64,000 nt of DNA from Calliphora vicina (taxonomy: Eukaryota > Arthropoda > Insecta > Diptera > Calliphoridae), in the NCBI RefSeq assembly GCF_958450345.1, contig NC_088780.1:104110226-104174225 (forward strand), in the 5' to 3' direction. The position numbers were made by a program, and so were the translations under genes. Below, in pieces: positions 35,963 through 48,539 of the stretch. Every line of letters starts with the position of its first letter. Position 1 is the stretch's first letter. The notes below the pieces were generated by a model that made no database searches, was not told where the DNA came from, and worked only from the letters and a program-made list of their open reading frames with translations.

Positions 35963-37576
35963 TTAAAATCTAATTTAAATATTCATTCTCTGTGTTTAGA
36001 AATGTGTAGCTGACATTTATTTTTTTATTTTTTTATTTATATAACAGTCCATTCATTAGAAAGCGCAAATTTGCCCAACGAAGCTGGGTAGATTGAAAAT
36101 GCATATTTATTTATATATTTGTGTATCCAAATGTAATATTTATTACATAAACTCTTTTTCCATTTAAATGCATTTGAAGTGTAAAATACATTTTGTTGTT
36201 TATTTAAATCAAAAATGATATTATCCAGCTAACGAAAAGGTAAAAACATTTTGAGGTTTTTGTGGTTGAAAATTTACTCAATGGTTAAATTATGGAGGAT
36301 GAGTAAAAAATAAAACCTTTTAATGTAAAGCATTCTTTCAGTTAAAATCCTATAGCATAAAAAACGGAACCATTTTGTGAAATTCCAATCCAAAAGTATT
36401 TTGCGGCAACCAAGTGAAAGTTGAGTTTTGTAATATTTCATATTTGTTGGGAATATAATTTGAATAAAACAATAAAATCATCTTTAGTGTTTTATTATTT
36501 GTATATAATAAAGCCGCAGCACTAAAACTAGAACTGAACAATGTGGACCCAACATTTGGGAGAGAATTGTCTGCGTTATGTTTTTACCATTTGTAATTAA
36601 AAAAAATATTTAACCTCCATTCTTTTTTGTAAAACAAAAGAAGGTTAATTAATGTTTAAAAACTACACAAAAAAATAATGTGAGAAGAACAAAAAACTTG
36701 ACATCAAGGGATTTTATTTTTCCAAATCTTTAGGGCGGAAAGTTGCTTGCAAAAAAAAGAAGTATGAAATACACTTTTTTCGCTTGTGAAGTTAAAAATA
36801 TTACATGGAAAATGTATGATACTTGTATATGAGTGAAATATTTATGCCAGTTTACAAAGTAGATTTTTTATTTAAATATTTTTCAGCTTACTTAACGGTC
36901 TATGAATTTTGTTAAATATTTTATGGAAAAAAGGTTTAACTTTCCGGTGGCAACCAAAAAAGAATTATAATTATTTAACATAAAAAAACAGAAAAATTTT
37001 ATTTTATTTTATTTGTTTTTTTTGCTGTATTCTTGCTAAAATTACAGATTTTGTGGTTGGCAACCAGAAATGTGGTTGAAATAGCAAAAGTTTTGCTCAT
37101 TGTATTTTCCCCTAGATTTTATGTAAATTAAAGAGAAGTGGAGAAGTAAAGGGATCCGGCGATTTTTTTGTTGTTGTTGATAAATTAAATAATTAACCCA
37201 ACTTACATATATTCAGTTAAAAGTTAACAAATACTCTGGCAAACAATACACCCACATACGCATACACTTAAATATTTATTAAAGATAATTTCATTTAATC
37301 CTTTTTTTATGTTTTTTTTTTCACATTGTTCGTTTTTAAATGCTTTCCTTTTTAGTAGTTTTCGTTGTTTTGGCATTTTTGTTTTATATCATAATTTATG
37401 ATGGGGTTTTTATGGTTTCTTGATTAAATTTGTTTACCAGATTTGTTTCCGTTACACTGTAAATCCATTTAAAGTCATGTGTTGTTCTGAAACACATGAT
37501 GACGACGATGATGAAGCTTAATACTGAATACATAAATACATACATATTTTATACACAAAGGCATACAAATTAATAT
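35963..37576. other. No recognised gene or repeat
   Basis: AT-rich DNA downstream of the satellite. Apart from a single satellite-like unit near 36523, nothing can be supported. Confidence 0.35.
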
Positions 37577-37578
37577 TA

Positions 37579-38389
37579 GTAGACTGATTCAAACTAGACA
37601 TAGGCAAAATTTTGATCACAAATCTTACGGAAGAACACAAGAAGAAACTTGAATGAAATTGTGTCTATTTTATACTGACTGATTGAAATACAGGGAAATT
37701 TGTGTTATTTATATTCTATTATTGTTTTTTGAAAATAATATTCAGGTAATTAAACACATTTCAAGGATATAAAAAAATTGTTGGTTCGTTTTGGGCCCAG
37801 CTGCCTGCAGGGGTTAATTTAATATTTTTTGATTCTGGTACAAAATGCTTTCAGTTGACCATTGATCGTAAGTATGGCAACGCTGTTTGCTGCTACCGTA
37901 TATTCGAATTCGAATATTCAGTTAAAGAACATTGTAGAAAGTACACCACAGATGACGTATGTATTAGAAAGCTCTAGAATATACGAGCTTTGACAGTTCA
38001 AGAGCAATATAGAGTGCAGATGGCAGTGTTATAAATAGTGGCAGAGGTTGCAATCGTTAGTGAGTTTATCAGAGACGCTTTTCGAATAAACATCAACTGA
38101 GTGGCTTAGAGTGTGCTGTGTTTTTCAAGTGAATTCGTGTACATTATAAATTGTGTCTGTATTTCTGCAAATTTATAAACGTGTATAAAAAACACTAAAT
38201 GACTATTTAATTCTGTGGTTGTTGTACATTTTAAATAAATAAAGAGTTGTTACAATTTTCAAACTACTAAACGGCTTTTATTTGCAATCAAAAATATCCG
38301 TTTTATTTAAAAGAAATAAATCAACGTTTTGAAAAGGTTAAAACGTAACAATGTTTTGTTTTTCTTTAGAGAATTTTGTATCAGTCTAC
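37579..38389. mobile_element. TA-flanked inverted-repeat element containing an LTR
   Basis: The left end GTAGACTGATTCAAA faces the complement of the right end GTAGACTGATACAAAA. TA lies outside both (37577-37578 and 38390-38391). An LTR-like segment (37845-38350) occupies most of its right half and ends only about 40 bp before the right end, so it inserted later. Tc1/mariner-type MITE by its TA duplication; only about 14 bp of terminal match is visible. Confidence 0.65.
37845..38350 (+). mobile_element. Solo-LTR-like segment
   Basis: Very similar to 44160-44652 from GCTTTCAGTTGA onward. TATAAATA at 38030 is followed by GTGGCAGAGGTTGCA and, about 30 bp on, an initiator-like region. AATAAATAAAGAGTTGTTAC is a poly(A) signal region. 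The end is AAAAGGTTAAAACGTAACA. Its first part differs from the 44-kb copy and may be truncated or replaced. No retroelement coding region adjoins. Confidence 0.7.
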
Positions 38390-38411
38390 TATGAATGTGC
38401 TCACATATATA

Positions 38412-38872
38412 AAGGGTGTTTTTAAAGCCCCATATAACTTTAAATTGTAAAAACTAAAACAGAAAAGTAAATTTTAATAAAAACATTTTTTTATTCGAAT
38501 TTTTAACATTTGAAAATGATTTCGGGCATATGGCCACGAAAATAACACGAACAATTGTTGCTGGTTAATCAGCATAAACCAGGACGCCTCAGCAAATAAT
38601 CATGAGTTGTCAAAGCCCTCGCTCTTGGAGGCCAATTTACGGGCCCATTTCTCGAAATCAAGTTATAGCCAAATTTGGTTTCACTAAATCGCGGGTTTGG
38701 TTTCACTAAATCCCCAAGCGATGACTGATTTTCAAAGTATATTTGGATAATTTAGTAGCGTTGTTCAAGAATCAATCTATTCATGATAAATGTCTAAAAG
38801 TGAGCGCAGTGTGACAGTTCTTTGGACATTTAACTATTTCGTAAGTTCTATCGGACCTAAAAAACCACCCTT
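38412..38872. mobile_element. TA-flanked MITE, AAGGGTGxTTTTT ends
   Basis: 461 bp. The left end is AAGGGTGTTTTTAAAG and the complement of the right end AAGGGTGGTTTTTTAGG. TA lies outside both (38410-38411 and 38873-38874). The interior is less AT-rich (TTGTCAAAGCCCTCGCTCTT) and holds a direct repeat TTTGGTTTCACTAAATC. No transposase motif was found. Class beyond the TA duplication is unknown. Confidence 0.75.
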
Positions 38873-38889
38873 TATGTATTAACTGATTT

Positions 38890-39430
38890 GTATACCCTTC
38901 ACCAACTATATATATTCTGGATCATTATAGATAGCGAAGTCGATATAGCAATGTCTTCCGGCTCGGAAGTATTCTCGAAAATCGGCTGAGATATAAGGAA
39001 AATCCCGGGACAACATCGATTTTTGGCACATTTTTTATCTATATCTGGATTATTAAGTCATTAACATAGGCAATATGAATATCTAATGATAGATATTTCA
39101 ACGTCCATTGCAACGATGTATATAAGGCTATAGTAATTTGGACCTACATTGGTTAAAATCGGGATAAATATTTTTTATACCGAATTTTTTTTCACAAAAA
39201 AATTTTTTTTGTCATAAATTTTTTTTACACTAATAATTTTAAAAAATTTGGAAAAAAAATTTAAAAAAAACAATTTTGTAAAAAAAAAATTTTAAAATTT
39301 TCAGTTTTGAAATTTATTTTTTTTTTAAATTTTGTTTACCTAAAAATATTTAAAATTTGTATTTTAAAGTATAATTTGGTGAAGGGTATAAAATATTCGT
39401 CACAGCCGAATATAGCTCTCTTACTTGTTT
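38890..39430 (-). repeat. Family B interspersed repeat
   Basis: Reverse copy from TATACCCTTCACCAA to CTCTCTTACTTGTTT, including GATAGCGAAGTCGATATAGC, GAGATATAAGGAAAA and a poly(A/T) tract at 39180-39330. The segment between the CGATATAGCAATGTC and GGCTCGGAAG blocks is shortened relative to the copy at 52661. Confidence 0.8.
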
Positions 39431-39999
39431 TTCGTAATAATAAAAGCAAAAACCGAAATAGTTGTGCGTGAATTATAGTTACAAAGAAAATTAATTAATC
39501 ATTGTATAGGAATACATGTTTGTAGGTAAGTATAGATATGTGTTTATTACATATGTAAATATTTCTATGCGAATTTCTGCTAAACCTTAATTTATTAACT
39601 AATTAAAAGTTTTTGCCAAAATCTCCTTCATCAACCCAAGTAATAATATGATTTATACAACTTTATTAAAGCCATATTTATGGTAATTTTAGAAAATTAG
39701 CTTTAACTAGTTCATAATATGAAAATAATCATTATAGGCATAATTTTTTTGACACTAAACTATTAATGGCTATGATATATTTTAAGTAATAAAGATTTAT
39801 GAGAATTTAATAATATATTTGCTGGCTAGTGTAAACTTAAATGGTGTAAGAAAATTAATTCAAATTTATGTTAAATTTTTGATTTTTCTTTGTAAATAAA
39901 TGAATATTATTTACAAGGTAAATTATCTGCGAGTTGTTAAGTTTTCCCTAATTAATTAATTAATTAATTAATTAATTAATAAAAATTAATATATATCAA
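39431..39999. other. AT-rich DNA with an ATTA microsatellite
   Basis: A TTAA/ATTA tetranucleotide run occupies about 39950-39981. No gene is seen. Confidence 0.6.
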
Positions 40000-42330
40000 T
40001 GGATACAGGATTTTGTCTTCTTTTCAATAATGTATATAACTCTTGATAATTAGAAAATTCATGGAATACTTTTTTGAAAATATGACAAAAAATGCTTTTT
40101 ATTAAGTTTTTTCATAGATCCAAATTTTTCAAATTGTAATAAAAAATTTTTTTATGAATATTTTTTAATGAAATTTAACACTTATATAGATTTTTTTATT
40201 GAAAATGGAAAACTAAAAACAAATTTTGAAATTTGTAATCACGAATCCCGCAATTCCCAAAAAGTATTGAAAAATTCCAAAAATGGGATATTTTCGTTTT
40301 TTGGCTATAATATCCCTATCAGGAGCGGGGTTATCGGAGCCCTTTACAAAATTATTAAGAAGATATTGGGCCACTAAAATGGGGTACTATATTTTGATAT
40401 CTAGGGGATTTGAAAATTTTTGCCCTAAAGTTGAATTTTACAGAAAAAATAGGGGTTTTTTGAATGGACCTGGTCCCCTCGGTATCAAAAATTATAATTT
40501 TTTTTTTCTTTTAAAATATTTGGTGTAAAGTTAGCTTTTCAAAAACTATAAATTCATTATACATCCTTTTAGAAATTTTCTAGATAACTTAAAAAGAAAA
40601 AAAGTAATTTTTTCCCAAAAAAAAAATGGCGAAAAATCGCTTTTTTTAATTTTTTTAAAATCAAATGCATGTAACTTTGGACTCAGTCATAATTTTTAAA
40701 CAATTCTATCTTTATTTGATATATACATCTGTTTTTAATCCTGTGAAAGAAAAATTGAGAAAATCGAGAAATATTGGAAACCGCGGTCATCAAAAAACTG
40801 GAGTAGGGTGGGTAAAAATGTTGAAAATTTAATTTTCGAAATTTAATGCGAATATCTCCTAAGCTATAAGAGATAATTGATAGCTACATAGAGGTTATGT
40901 AGTGCTCGATGAGAAGATTCTATATATGTATTTTTTTTAAAATAGGAACACAAACGAAGAAATAGGATAATTTTAAAAATTAAACATACCCGAGGTATCC
41001 TAATTTGGGGACCCCTGGTCCAGCTCCTGGTGGACTCATGAGGTCCAGATTCAAAACTCAAGAACTCGAAAACACTTCCCCTTTGCGCATGTGCAATTTC
41101 ATTCAAATGGGACTAAGGGTTTAGAAGTTACAGATTTATTTTCCTCTTTTTTTTCTCATACCACAGTGCGACATCCAAATTTAAAAATTATTAATTTTTT
41201 GAAACGAAAACAATTCAGAAACGAGACGGTGACGAACACCAACGTTTTTCAATTTCAGTTTTCGGTATCGGTGTATGCGGAAACCCAGCATTACTCGTTA
41301 CAATTGTTCACTTAACTCACTATTATTTAAACTTGTAGTTGTTATAAGAGAATGCCAATTGGCTTCTAATATTCAGTTTATGAAAATTCAAAAAAAACAA
41401 AAAAAAAAACTAATTTTCGTTATTTTTTTGGATTTCACCCATAAAGTCCACATTTGGTCCGAAGTTGGCAAAAGAATAATATGAATAATTTGGAATACAG
41501 TAGTTACCCATTTGGGAATCCCAGCTTTGGAAGCACAAATTAAAAATTTTTGTAAAAAAAAGTAGGTTACATTCGGAAGGGCCTAGGCAAACCCTTATTA
41601 TCATATTTTAGTCGTTTTCTGTTTTAAAATTGTCCTTGTTGATATACGTTTCGAAAAATATATAAAGCTTTATAAGTTCCCTAAGAAACTTTTTTTCCAG
41701 CAAGCAAAGATTAGTGGATGTTTATCGGCAAAAAAAAAATTTTTTCAATTGATTTTCTTGTTTATTTTTTAACTAACAGAAAAAATTTGGACATAGAAAC
41801 CTGGATATTATGAAAATAACTGGGCCAGGGTAAAGTGAATTTTGAAATTTCCAATGCTTTAAGAGCAATGTCTGAGGTTCCCAACTTGGAGACCCCTCAG
41901 AGCTGCTTATGAGGGTTCTTTTGGGACGGTCTTCAAAAACTAAACTCGAAAGTCCATATTTTATTTTTATCAAAAGATTTAATTTATTTTCCATTTTGAC
42001 CGAAATAACAGTGATTTAAAAAGTAATAATTTGTTGGACAAAGAATAAGTTTTGTCTAGAATAGTTTGTATAACTTTTTCCGACTCACTCTTTATGTTAA
42101 TAAAATTCTAAAAAATACACATTTCTCAAGAATTTTTTGGATTTCGAGATATTTATTGAATATTTGTGTGTTTATAACTTTTTATCTACTAAATTGATAT
42201 TGCAGATTTTCAATGTCGTTGCTAGACAGACTTAGAATTTAATAAATATCCACAATATAAAGTATGTATGAGACCCCCTTTTTGAGCAAATTGAAGTTTG
42301 TTTGTGAACTCATCTTGTTAATCAAAAATT
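40000..42330. repeat. Unclassified repetitive region with diverged internal repeats
   Basis: Loose repeats recur at several hundred bp: CTAATTTGGGGACCCCTGGT (about 41000-41020), CCAACTTGGAGACCCCTCAG (41880-41900) and GACCTGGTCCCCTC (40466-40480), each near a TxAAAACTxAACTCGAAA-like or TCAAAA block. Open frames on both strands (40168-41999) show no recognised domain. Could be an old composite element; a fragment of another element lies inside at 41165-41290. Confidence 0.4.
41165..41290 (-). mobile_element. Fragment of the TAA-flanked MITE seen at 58695
   Basis: GACGGTGACGAACACCAACG, CAATTTCAGTTTTCGGTATC and GGTGTATGCGGAAACCCAGC are the complement of the terminal region of the 58695-59158 element, with its GCTGGGTTTCC end. 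The opposite end is missing. Confidence 0.7.
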
Positions 42331-43264
42331 ACTTTAATGCATAAGAATGTAATCTGGAATTATCTCTGTTGGTATTTCATGCTTAAACAAATTACCATGA
42401 AATCGCCTCAAGTACTTACAAATGATGAATAAATACATCATATCAAAATAATTTAAAAGAAATTTAAGACAAACATGTGCCAAGCTCACCGTTGCTGCTC
42501 CTGCTGCTGATCACACTTCATTGATTTAAGTGTAGAAAATTATGTACAAGAATGCACAAATCTCATATTAAAAATTGTTATACAACAAATACAAATAATA
42601 TTGATTCGAATTCTAAGAAATATCATCTTCTACTTCTTGGTAATAATTTATGTAAGTTCTGTACTGTTTTTTTGCTGCATGGCTGTAATAACCAATCAAA
42701 TATAAGACCAGGGAATAAAACAGAACTTATAACGCAAAATAAAGGGTAAAAAACCAATTTTATTTCAAAGATACACAAAAAAGAAGAAACAAACAAACAA
42801 ATAAATAAATAAATATTGAGAGATAAATAGAAATTTTTGTTCTAGCTAAGAAAATGATGAATGAATAAATTCTAGAAAAACTTAAACATAATTTCGATTT
42901 TGTTGGCAAAACGCAAAATAAGTTAAATTCGAGTTTAAATAAATATTTTTTTGAACTTGATATTTCAGAGAAAAAACTCATTGGTTTGGAAGGTACTGGT
43001 ATTATTAAAATTGCAATATTTCGATTGCTGTTTTTAAGTTCTGGTAGATATTTGCCATATAGTACATTCAAATATACAAATGTATCTATGGAATTGTAAT
43101 GGTCATGATTTTTTTGATGGTATATTTGTTTTTATTTGCTTAAGAAGAGTTTATTAACTGTGTACAACATCTGTTATTATTGCAAATATGTGTACAAAAT
43201 AAACAACAGCTACAAAAACTATAACAAAGAGAGCCCAGAACCAAGTACAACTATTAAAAAGCCA
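42331..43264. other. AT-rich DNA with AAAT/AAAC microsatellite
   Basis: A short AAAC/AAAT run lies at 42790-42815. Open frames at 42552-43327 have no recognisable family. Confidence 0.4.
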
Positions 43265-43960
43265 TATTATTTCCCAGCAGTTAAGCAAGTAGTCAATGTA
43301 TCTCTTATAGACAGTAATTGTCACTAATGTCTGATCAGTTGCCTAAGTCCCATTGATATATACTGGGCCATTTGAGATGTATGTGCTCTTTGTAGAGCAG
43401 AGAGAAGTCAATTGGTAATTTTATACATCCCTGGTAATCTAGCATGAAGTCAATAGTTACTTAAGTGTCTCTAAGTAATCTAGGATGTAGCTACTTTAAT
43501 CATTTATTTTGATCTGCACTTTTTGGTGATTAATTCGTACAAAATGGTTTTATACAAATTGTGTTGATATAATTCTCATCCGGTTTATTTTTGTTTTTGC
43601 TTAAGAATACTGACATAACCTAGCCTGAAGTCAAAAGTCTATTTAGTGTCTTTAAGTAACCTATACTGTAGTCACTTTATTGGACTGCGATGTGATATGA
43701 GATGTCTTTTTGAATATTTGAGGTCAATTAGCAACCGTACATGTTAAAATAACTAGTTATGTAGCTGATCAAGTAACCCTATGTTGCCAGTATGTGAATC
43801 CAATGCGAGACTACTTCGGACCAGCTATCAGACTGTCTCATTTTAATCCAAAAGGGACTCCCAGTTTAGGACAAGCAGGTGTTAAAATAACTAGTCTAGA
43901 TAAATTTTTAAGCTACAAATACCATTATTAGTTAACTACCCACCTACTTGCAAAGGTTTA
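43265..43960 (+). repeat. Family L repeat, long copy
   Basis: Starts CCCAGCAGTTAAGCAAGTAG. It includes TATAGACAGTAATTGTCACT, AGAGAAGTCAATTGGTAATT, three variants of AAGTAATCTAGGATGTAG, and GACTACTTCGGACCAGCTAT followed by CAGACTGTCT. The unit order matches 47270-47816 and the reverse copy at 62160-62770. Confidence 0.7.
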
Positions 43961-44159
43961 ACTTCTCGAATTTAATAAAAGTGCACCGCTTGACAATCAT
44001 TAAAATTAGAATAATTAAGAATTCCCGGGAATATTTCTTTATAGAAATTTCCGGGAAATTTCTGAAATTTTTTAATATTGTTATGAAATTGTACTTGAAT
44101 TCAAATATAACGATTATAAGGGCATAATGCTTTCAAATAACAGTGCTGTAATAGCAAAC

Positions 44160-44652
44160 TGTAACATATCTGTGGGCATTATTAAATAAAAGCTTTCAGT
44201 TGATTTGATCGTAAGTTGGCAACTCTGTATTCGAATATTCAGTTAAAGAACATTGTAGAAAGTACACCACAGATGGCGTATGTATTAGTAAGACCTAGAA
44301 TATTCGAATTTTGACAGTTAAAGAACAATCTGGAGTGCAGATGGCAGTGTTATAAATGGTGGCAGAGGTTGCAGTCGTGAGTCAGTTTATCAGAGATGTT
44401 TTCGAATAAACATCAACTGAGTGTCTTAAAGTGTATTGTTGTACATTATAAATTGTGTCTGTCTGTATTTCTGCGAATTTACAAATGTGTATAAAAAACA
44501 TTGAGTGACTATTCAATTCTGTTGTTGTACATTTGAATAAATAAAGAGTTGTTACCATTTTCAAACTACTAAACGGCTTATATTTGCAATCAAAAGTATC
44601 CGGTTTATTTAAAGGAAATAAACCAGCGTTTTGAAAAGGTTAAAACGTAACA
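44160..44652 (+). mobile_element. Solo LTR, best-preserved copy
   Basis: 493 bp starting TGTAACATATCTG and ending AAAACGTAACA, a TGT...ACA frame expected of an LTR. TATAAAT at 44351 is followed about 31 bp later by TCAGT (44382), the insect initiator, then AATAAATAAAG (about 44536) as poly(A) signal. The hairpin GGTTTATTT/AAATAAACC (44602-44623) follows. No second LTR or coding region adjoins, so it is a solo LTR. BEL/Pao or Gypsy membership cannot be decided. Confidence 0.75.
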
Positions 44653-44889
44653 ATATGTTTTCATCATAACCGAATGCCCAGATTAAACAGATTCGTTGTG
44701 ATTTGTTGCCAATCAAATAATTTTATTATATCTCTAGATTTGTTCAACAAAAAAATCAATTGGCACAGAAGATTACAATTTAAATAACTGAATTTTTACC
44801 ACCCCAACTAAATTTGTTCAGACTCAACAGACATATTCACTTCTTTAGATTAAATCAATCATTTGATTAGCAATAAAAAAAAAAAAACT
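44653..44889. other. No recognised feature
   Basis: AT-rich spacer, possibly the decayed 5-prime part of the mariner relic that follows. Confidence 0.3.
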
Positions 44890-45660
44890 TTGAAGACCAA
44901 GATTTGGAGGCATTAATCAATGAATTTTGGTGAAACTCAACAAGAGCTTCCAAAATCATTGGGAGCTACCTAAGCAACAATGCTAGGGAGCAGCAGGATT
45001 CATCCAAAGGCATATACAAATTGAAGGTGAGAGACCTTGAAAGATTTTGAATGTACGAAAAGAAGCTTGAACGCTATTAAAGAAAATAATTTTTGCACCG
45101 AATCATTGCTTGCGATGAAAAATGGATCCTACAATAACCCAAAGCCCGGCCAAGCGGTCGAATCGACACCAAAGCCAAATATCCATGGTACTAAGGTACT
45201 TCTCTATATTTGGTGGAGCAAAAAGGTTTTATCTGTTATGAGCTGCTGAAATCTGACCAGACCATCACAGGGAAGCTGCACCGAAAACAACTGATTCGTT
45301 TGAAGCGATCATTGGCCGAAAAACGCCCAGCATATGAAACCGTAATATTCCATCATGACAACGCTCGGCCACATGTTACAATACCTGTTAAAAAGTATTT
45401 AGAATGAAGTGGTTGGGAAGTTTTGCCTCACCCGCATTATAGTCCAGACCGTGTACCGTCCCACTACTATTTGTTTCGATCGATGCATAATGCTCTCTCT
45501 GGGAACGTTCTTTATTCTTGGCCTCAAAAGATGAACAGTTCTTTTGGCTATGAATCCATATTTTGCCAGAAAGATGGGAAAACGTCATGATAAATTTCAA
45601 TTGCTGAGAGAGCAATGAAGAAGACCTACTATAACAAGTTCGACAAAAAACTTTTTATCG
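44890..45660 (+). pseudogene. mariner transposase relic, catalytic Asp lost
   Basis: Frames shift repeatedly. 44897-44925 reads FEDQDLEALI (N-terminal helix-turn-helix region of mariner). 45110-45125 encodes CDEKW (first Asp). 45150-45190 gives KPNIHG, then IWW. 45225-45400 gives GFICYELLK, QLIRLKRSLAEKRP and HHDNARPH (second Asp). 45418-45480 gives EVLPHPHYSPD followed by VPSHYYLFRS, where family members have APSDYHLF, so the third catalytic Asp is His. Stops and frameshifts make it dead. Terminal repeats were not located. Confidence 0.92.
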
Positions 45661-45919
45661 AGACAATCAATATCATGACAATATTTTCTATAAAAAATAA
45701 ATATGCATTTTTAAGCAAAATATAACTAAATATAATTATCAATAAAATATAATTGGTCAATTCACAAGGTCTCTTATCAGTCATATTGTCCTAATATATC
45801 ACGACTCAGCAGCTCGGCTAAACCGACTCTTAGGCATTCGGCACAGGTCTCTGCTGGTTGGTTACGATAACAAACTAAACATAGCATACAGAGTAGTATT
45901 ATTTTAGATTTAACTAGGA
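45661..45919. other. No recognised feature
   Basis: Probable 3-prime remnant of the mariner copy followed by unassigned DNA. Confidence 0.3.
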
Positions 45920-46036
45920 CACAGGATCATGAAATGAAAAACTGAAAACACAGTTTTTCTCCATTAAATTTATAGTTTCAGACGTATATCATCCGGTTCG
46001 TGTCTAACGAATTTTTTCTCTATTTGTCGGACGGTG
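45920..46036 (-). mobile_element. Terminal fragment of family N
   Basis: Only the last 117 bp of an N element: ACAGGATCATGAAATGAAAA, ATCATCCGGTTCGTGTCTAA, then CGGACGGTG at the end. It matches the right end of N1 including the ATTTGxCGGACGGTGTTA boundary. Confidence 0.8.
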
Positions 46037-47267
46037 TTACACTATGCAGAGGTTCTCATATACCAATTCTAGTAATGTGTTATCTTTCAAATAGAAGATA
46101 CTTTTTGAAAATCTATAAGTTTCGAAAAATTGCTCTAAGCTGATGTTGAGGCAGCAAAATATTGTTTTTTTAATGTAGTAAAATACAATAGCATATTAAA
46201 GAGGTTTTCAAAAAAAAACTAAAAAAAGTAAATAAAAATCAATTAAAAATAAGTGAGTTATGCTAATTTTTGTGATAACTTGTTTTTCAACTTTTTCGGC
46301 CTTTTCTTACAAAAGCTAGCGTTATCTTTTTTAAAAGAATAAAATATTGCAGACAGCATTTTTCATTAGTTGAAGAGCATCCTGAATTTACGCAGCACAG
46401 TCTTGCGCCAGATGTTGCTTATAGGCAACAAAAGCTACTAATCAATTATTTGTACATATAATACTACAATTTAAAACCATCTTTCTTTGTCCTTAACTTT
46501 GACCCCAATGACTTGTCAGTCTTCAGATTGATGGAATTTTCAATTGCTTACTGAAACAGTAAACACCAACATGTTTCAAAAGTAACGTTTTTCTGTCTGT
46601 AAATGACGCAGGCACATCTGTTACTAATAAAATGACAGTAAATAATATTTTTCGAAATAATGCAAACATTTACCACCCCCAGCAGAAAATATTTTCGCAT
46701 CAATTTGCTAAGAAATTTAATATTTGTTCAACAAAAAAATAAATGATATCATTAATGGAAAATTTACAAATATAAACAAATTTGAAATTTTCAAAACACA
46801 CCTTTTATCTAAGTTACATTTACATTGCAAAAATTACTCATACACAAAACAATGTAAAATAAGATTTTATTGTTTTTTTTTTTAAATAAAATTTATTATC
46901 ATATCACAAAGCTGAATTTAATTAAACAAACTTTTTTGTTTTAGATTGATGAAAACAAAAAAAAAATTAAAATTAAAATGAAATCAAACTTTATTTCAAT
47001 ATTTATTTAATTTTCATTAAAATGTGTAAAGAAATCCTTTATTTAAATATTGATTTACACGATAATAAATCCACAAAGCCCTTGTTAACTTAAAACCACA
47101 AAAGTATTTTGTATTAAAAGTTTTTTTTTCAAACTTTTTTCTCAACAGCAAAATGAAAATGAAAAATAAAATTCAAACTTAAACTACAACTACAACTCTT
47201 TAGGTTTTCATTACACACCTACACATTATCAGTTTTCGAGAGACACTAACATATTAATACCATTGCC
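46037..47267. other. No recognised gene or repeat
   Basis: AT-rich DNA. The patch 46370-46640 is a little less AT-rich but has no coding signal. Confidence 0.35.
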
Positions 47268-47269
47268 AC

Positions 47270-47816
47270 CCTGCAGTTTTAGAGATAGACGTAGTAATTT
47301 TTTTGTTCTAGCTTCACCAGTACTTAGACACACCTTCATATCTAATTATAGACAGTAATTGTTATTAATATGGGGTCACTTGGCTAACTCCAATTTACAT
47401 ATTTTGTGCCATTTGACACATATTCGCTCTTTGCAGAGCAGTGAGAAGTCAATTAGTTACTTTATACATCCCATGTAATCTAGCGTGAAGACAATTGTCA
47501 CTTAAGTGTCTCTAAGTAATCTAGAGTGTAATCACTTCAACGTTTATTTTGCACAGCACTACCACCAGAACTAAACTCTATTGAAGACTTGTCGATGGAA
47601 GTTTTCTTTACAAGCAATCGGTTATATGACTATTTGATTTCGCCAATCAAATCGCTAGTTCATTATCTGCTTGAAGTGAATGACAACCAAACCTCTAATG
47701 GAGTATTTTAAAAGAGAAGAATCTAAGTAATTAGCGTTATAAGTAGTTAAATACGAAAGCGAAAGCTGGTTAGCAGTTAACCCATAACTAGTTCCATGAA
47801 CTGCAGGGTAACTTTA
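47270..47816 (+). repeat. Family L repeat, copy with both ends
   Basis: CCCTGCAGTT near 47271 faces AACTGCAGGG at about 47806-47815, an exact 10-bp inverted pair. Inside are GACAGTAATTGTTATTAAT, CAGTGAGAAGTCAATTAG, CTCTAAGTAATCTAGAGTGT and GAACTAGTTCCATGAAC. The flanks show no shared target duplication, so the superfamily is undecided. Confidence 0.7.
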
Positions 47817-48539
47817 CCCATAATGCTATTGTGTGTTTTTTAGTTTTTTATTGTTAAAACACTGTATAATCTGCTCACAATGTATAATAATGGGTTTTTA
47901 TCAAATAATCAGGATGAAGTAATGACTTTTTTTGCTTAGTTTTTTTTAGTTCTGTTGAAATACAAATAATATAAGTAAGGGCTTTTCATTTTATGTTCAT
48001 ATAATAATTTAAATGCTCTATTTTAGAATTTTAATTTTTAAGCTGCAGACATTTTTGAAAGAGTTTAAAATTTAATTAAAAATTTAAAAATTTTAAAATA
48101 TGAAGAAGCATTTTTTAAAATCTCGAAGTATTCCATGTTTGTATTTGCACTGTGACATGTTTCCTTTTTAATAAAATTTAGATGTTTGAAAATTTTTAAA
48201 AATATTTAAGAATATATGTATATCAATTCCTATCTTAATTCACTGGACTAAAATTCACACAACTAAAACCAACGGTACGAAGAATTAATTCCAAATTAAA
48301 TTTTCAAATTCAAATTATTTTTTTTTCTTACGAAGTGCACTGAAAAATTTCATTATGAATTAATTCCTAAGTACTTAAAACTCATTGAATTCATTCCATC
48401 AGTTACTAAATCATTCAAATTTTCTTGAATTCAAATAAATTACAAAATATCTTAATTAAATTTATTGAATGATTAAATTTTTCTTTAATTCAAATCTATT
48501 TCAGAAAGGCTTAAGACAGTTTTATTAATTTTTTTTTTT
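47817..48539. other. No recognised gene or repeat
   Basis: AT-rich sequence leading into the satellite, ending in a T-run directly at the array border. Confidence 0.35.

Noticed and set aside
42760..43071. 103-codon reverse-strand open frame with a hydrophobic end
   Set aside because: The hydrophobic tail is encoded by the AAAC/AAAT microsatellite; no other evidence of coding.
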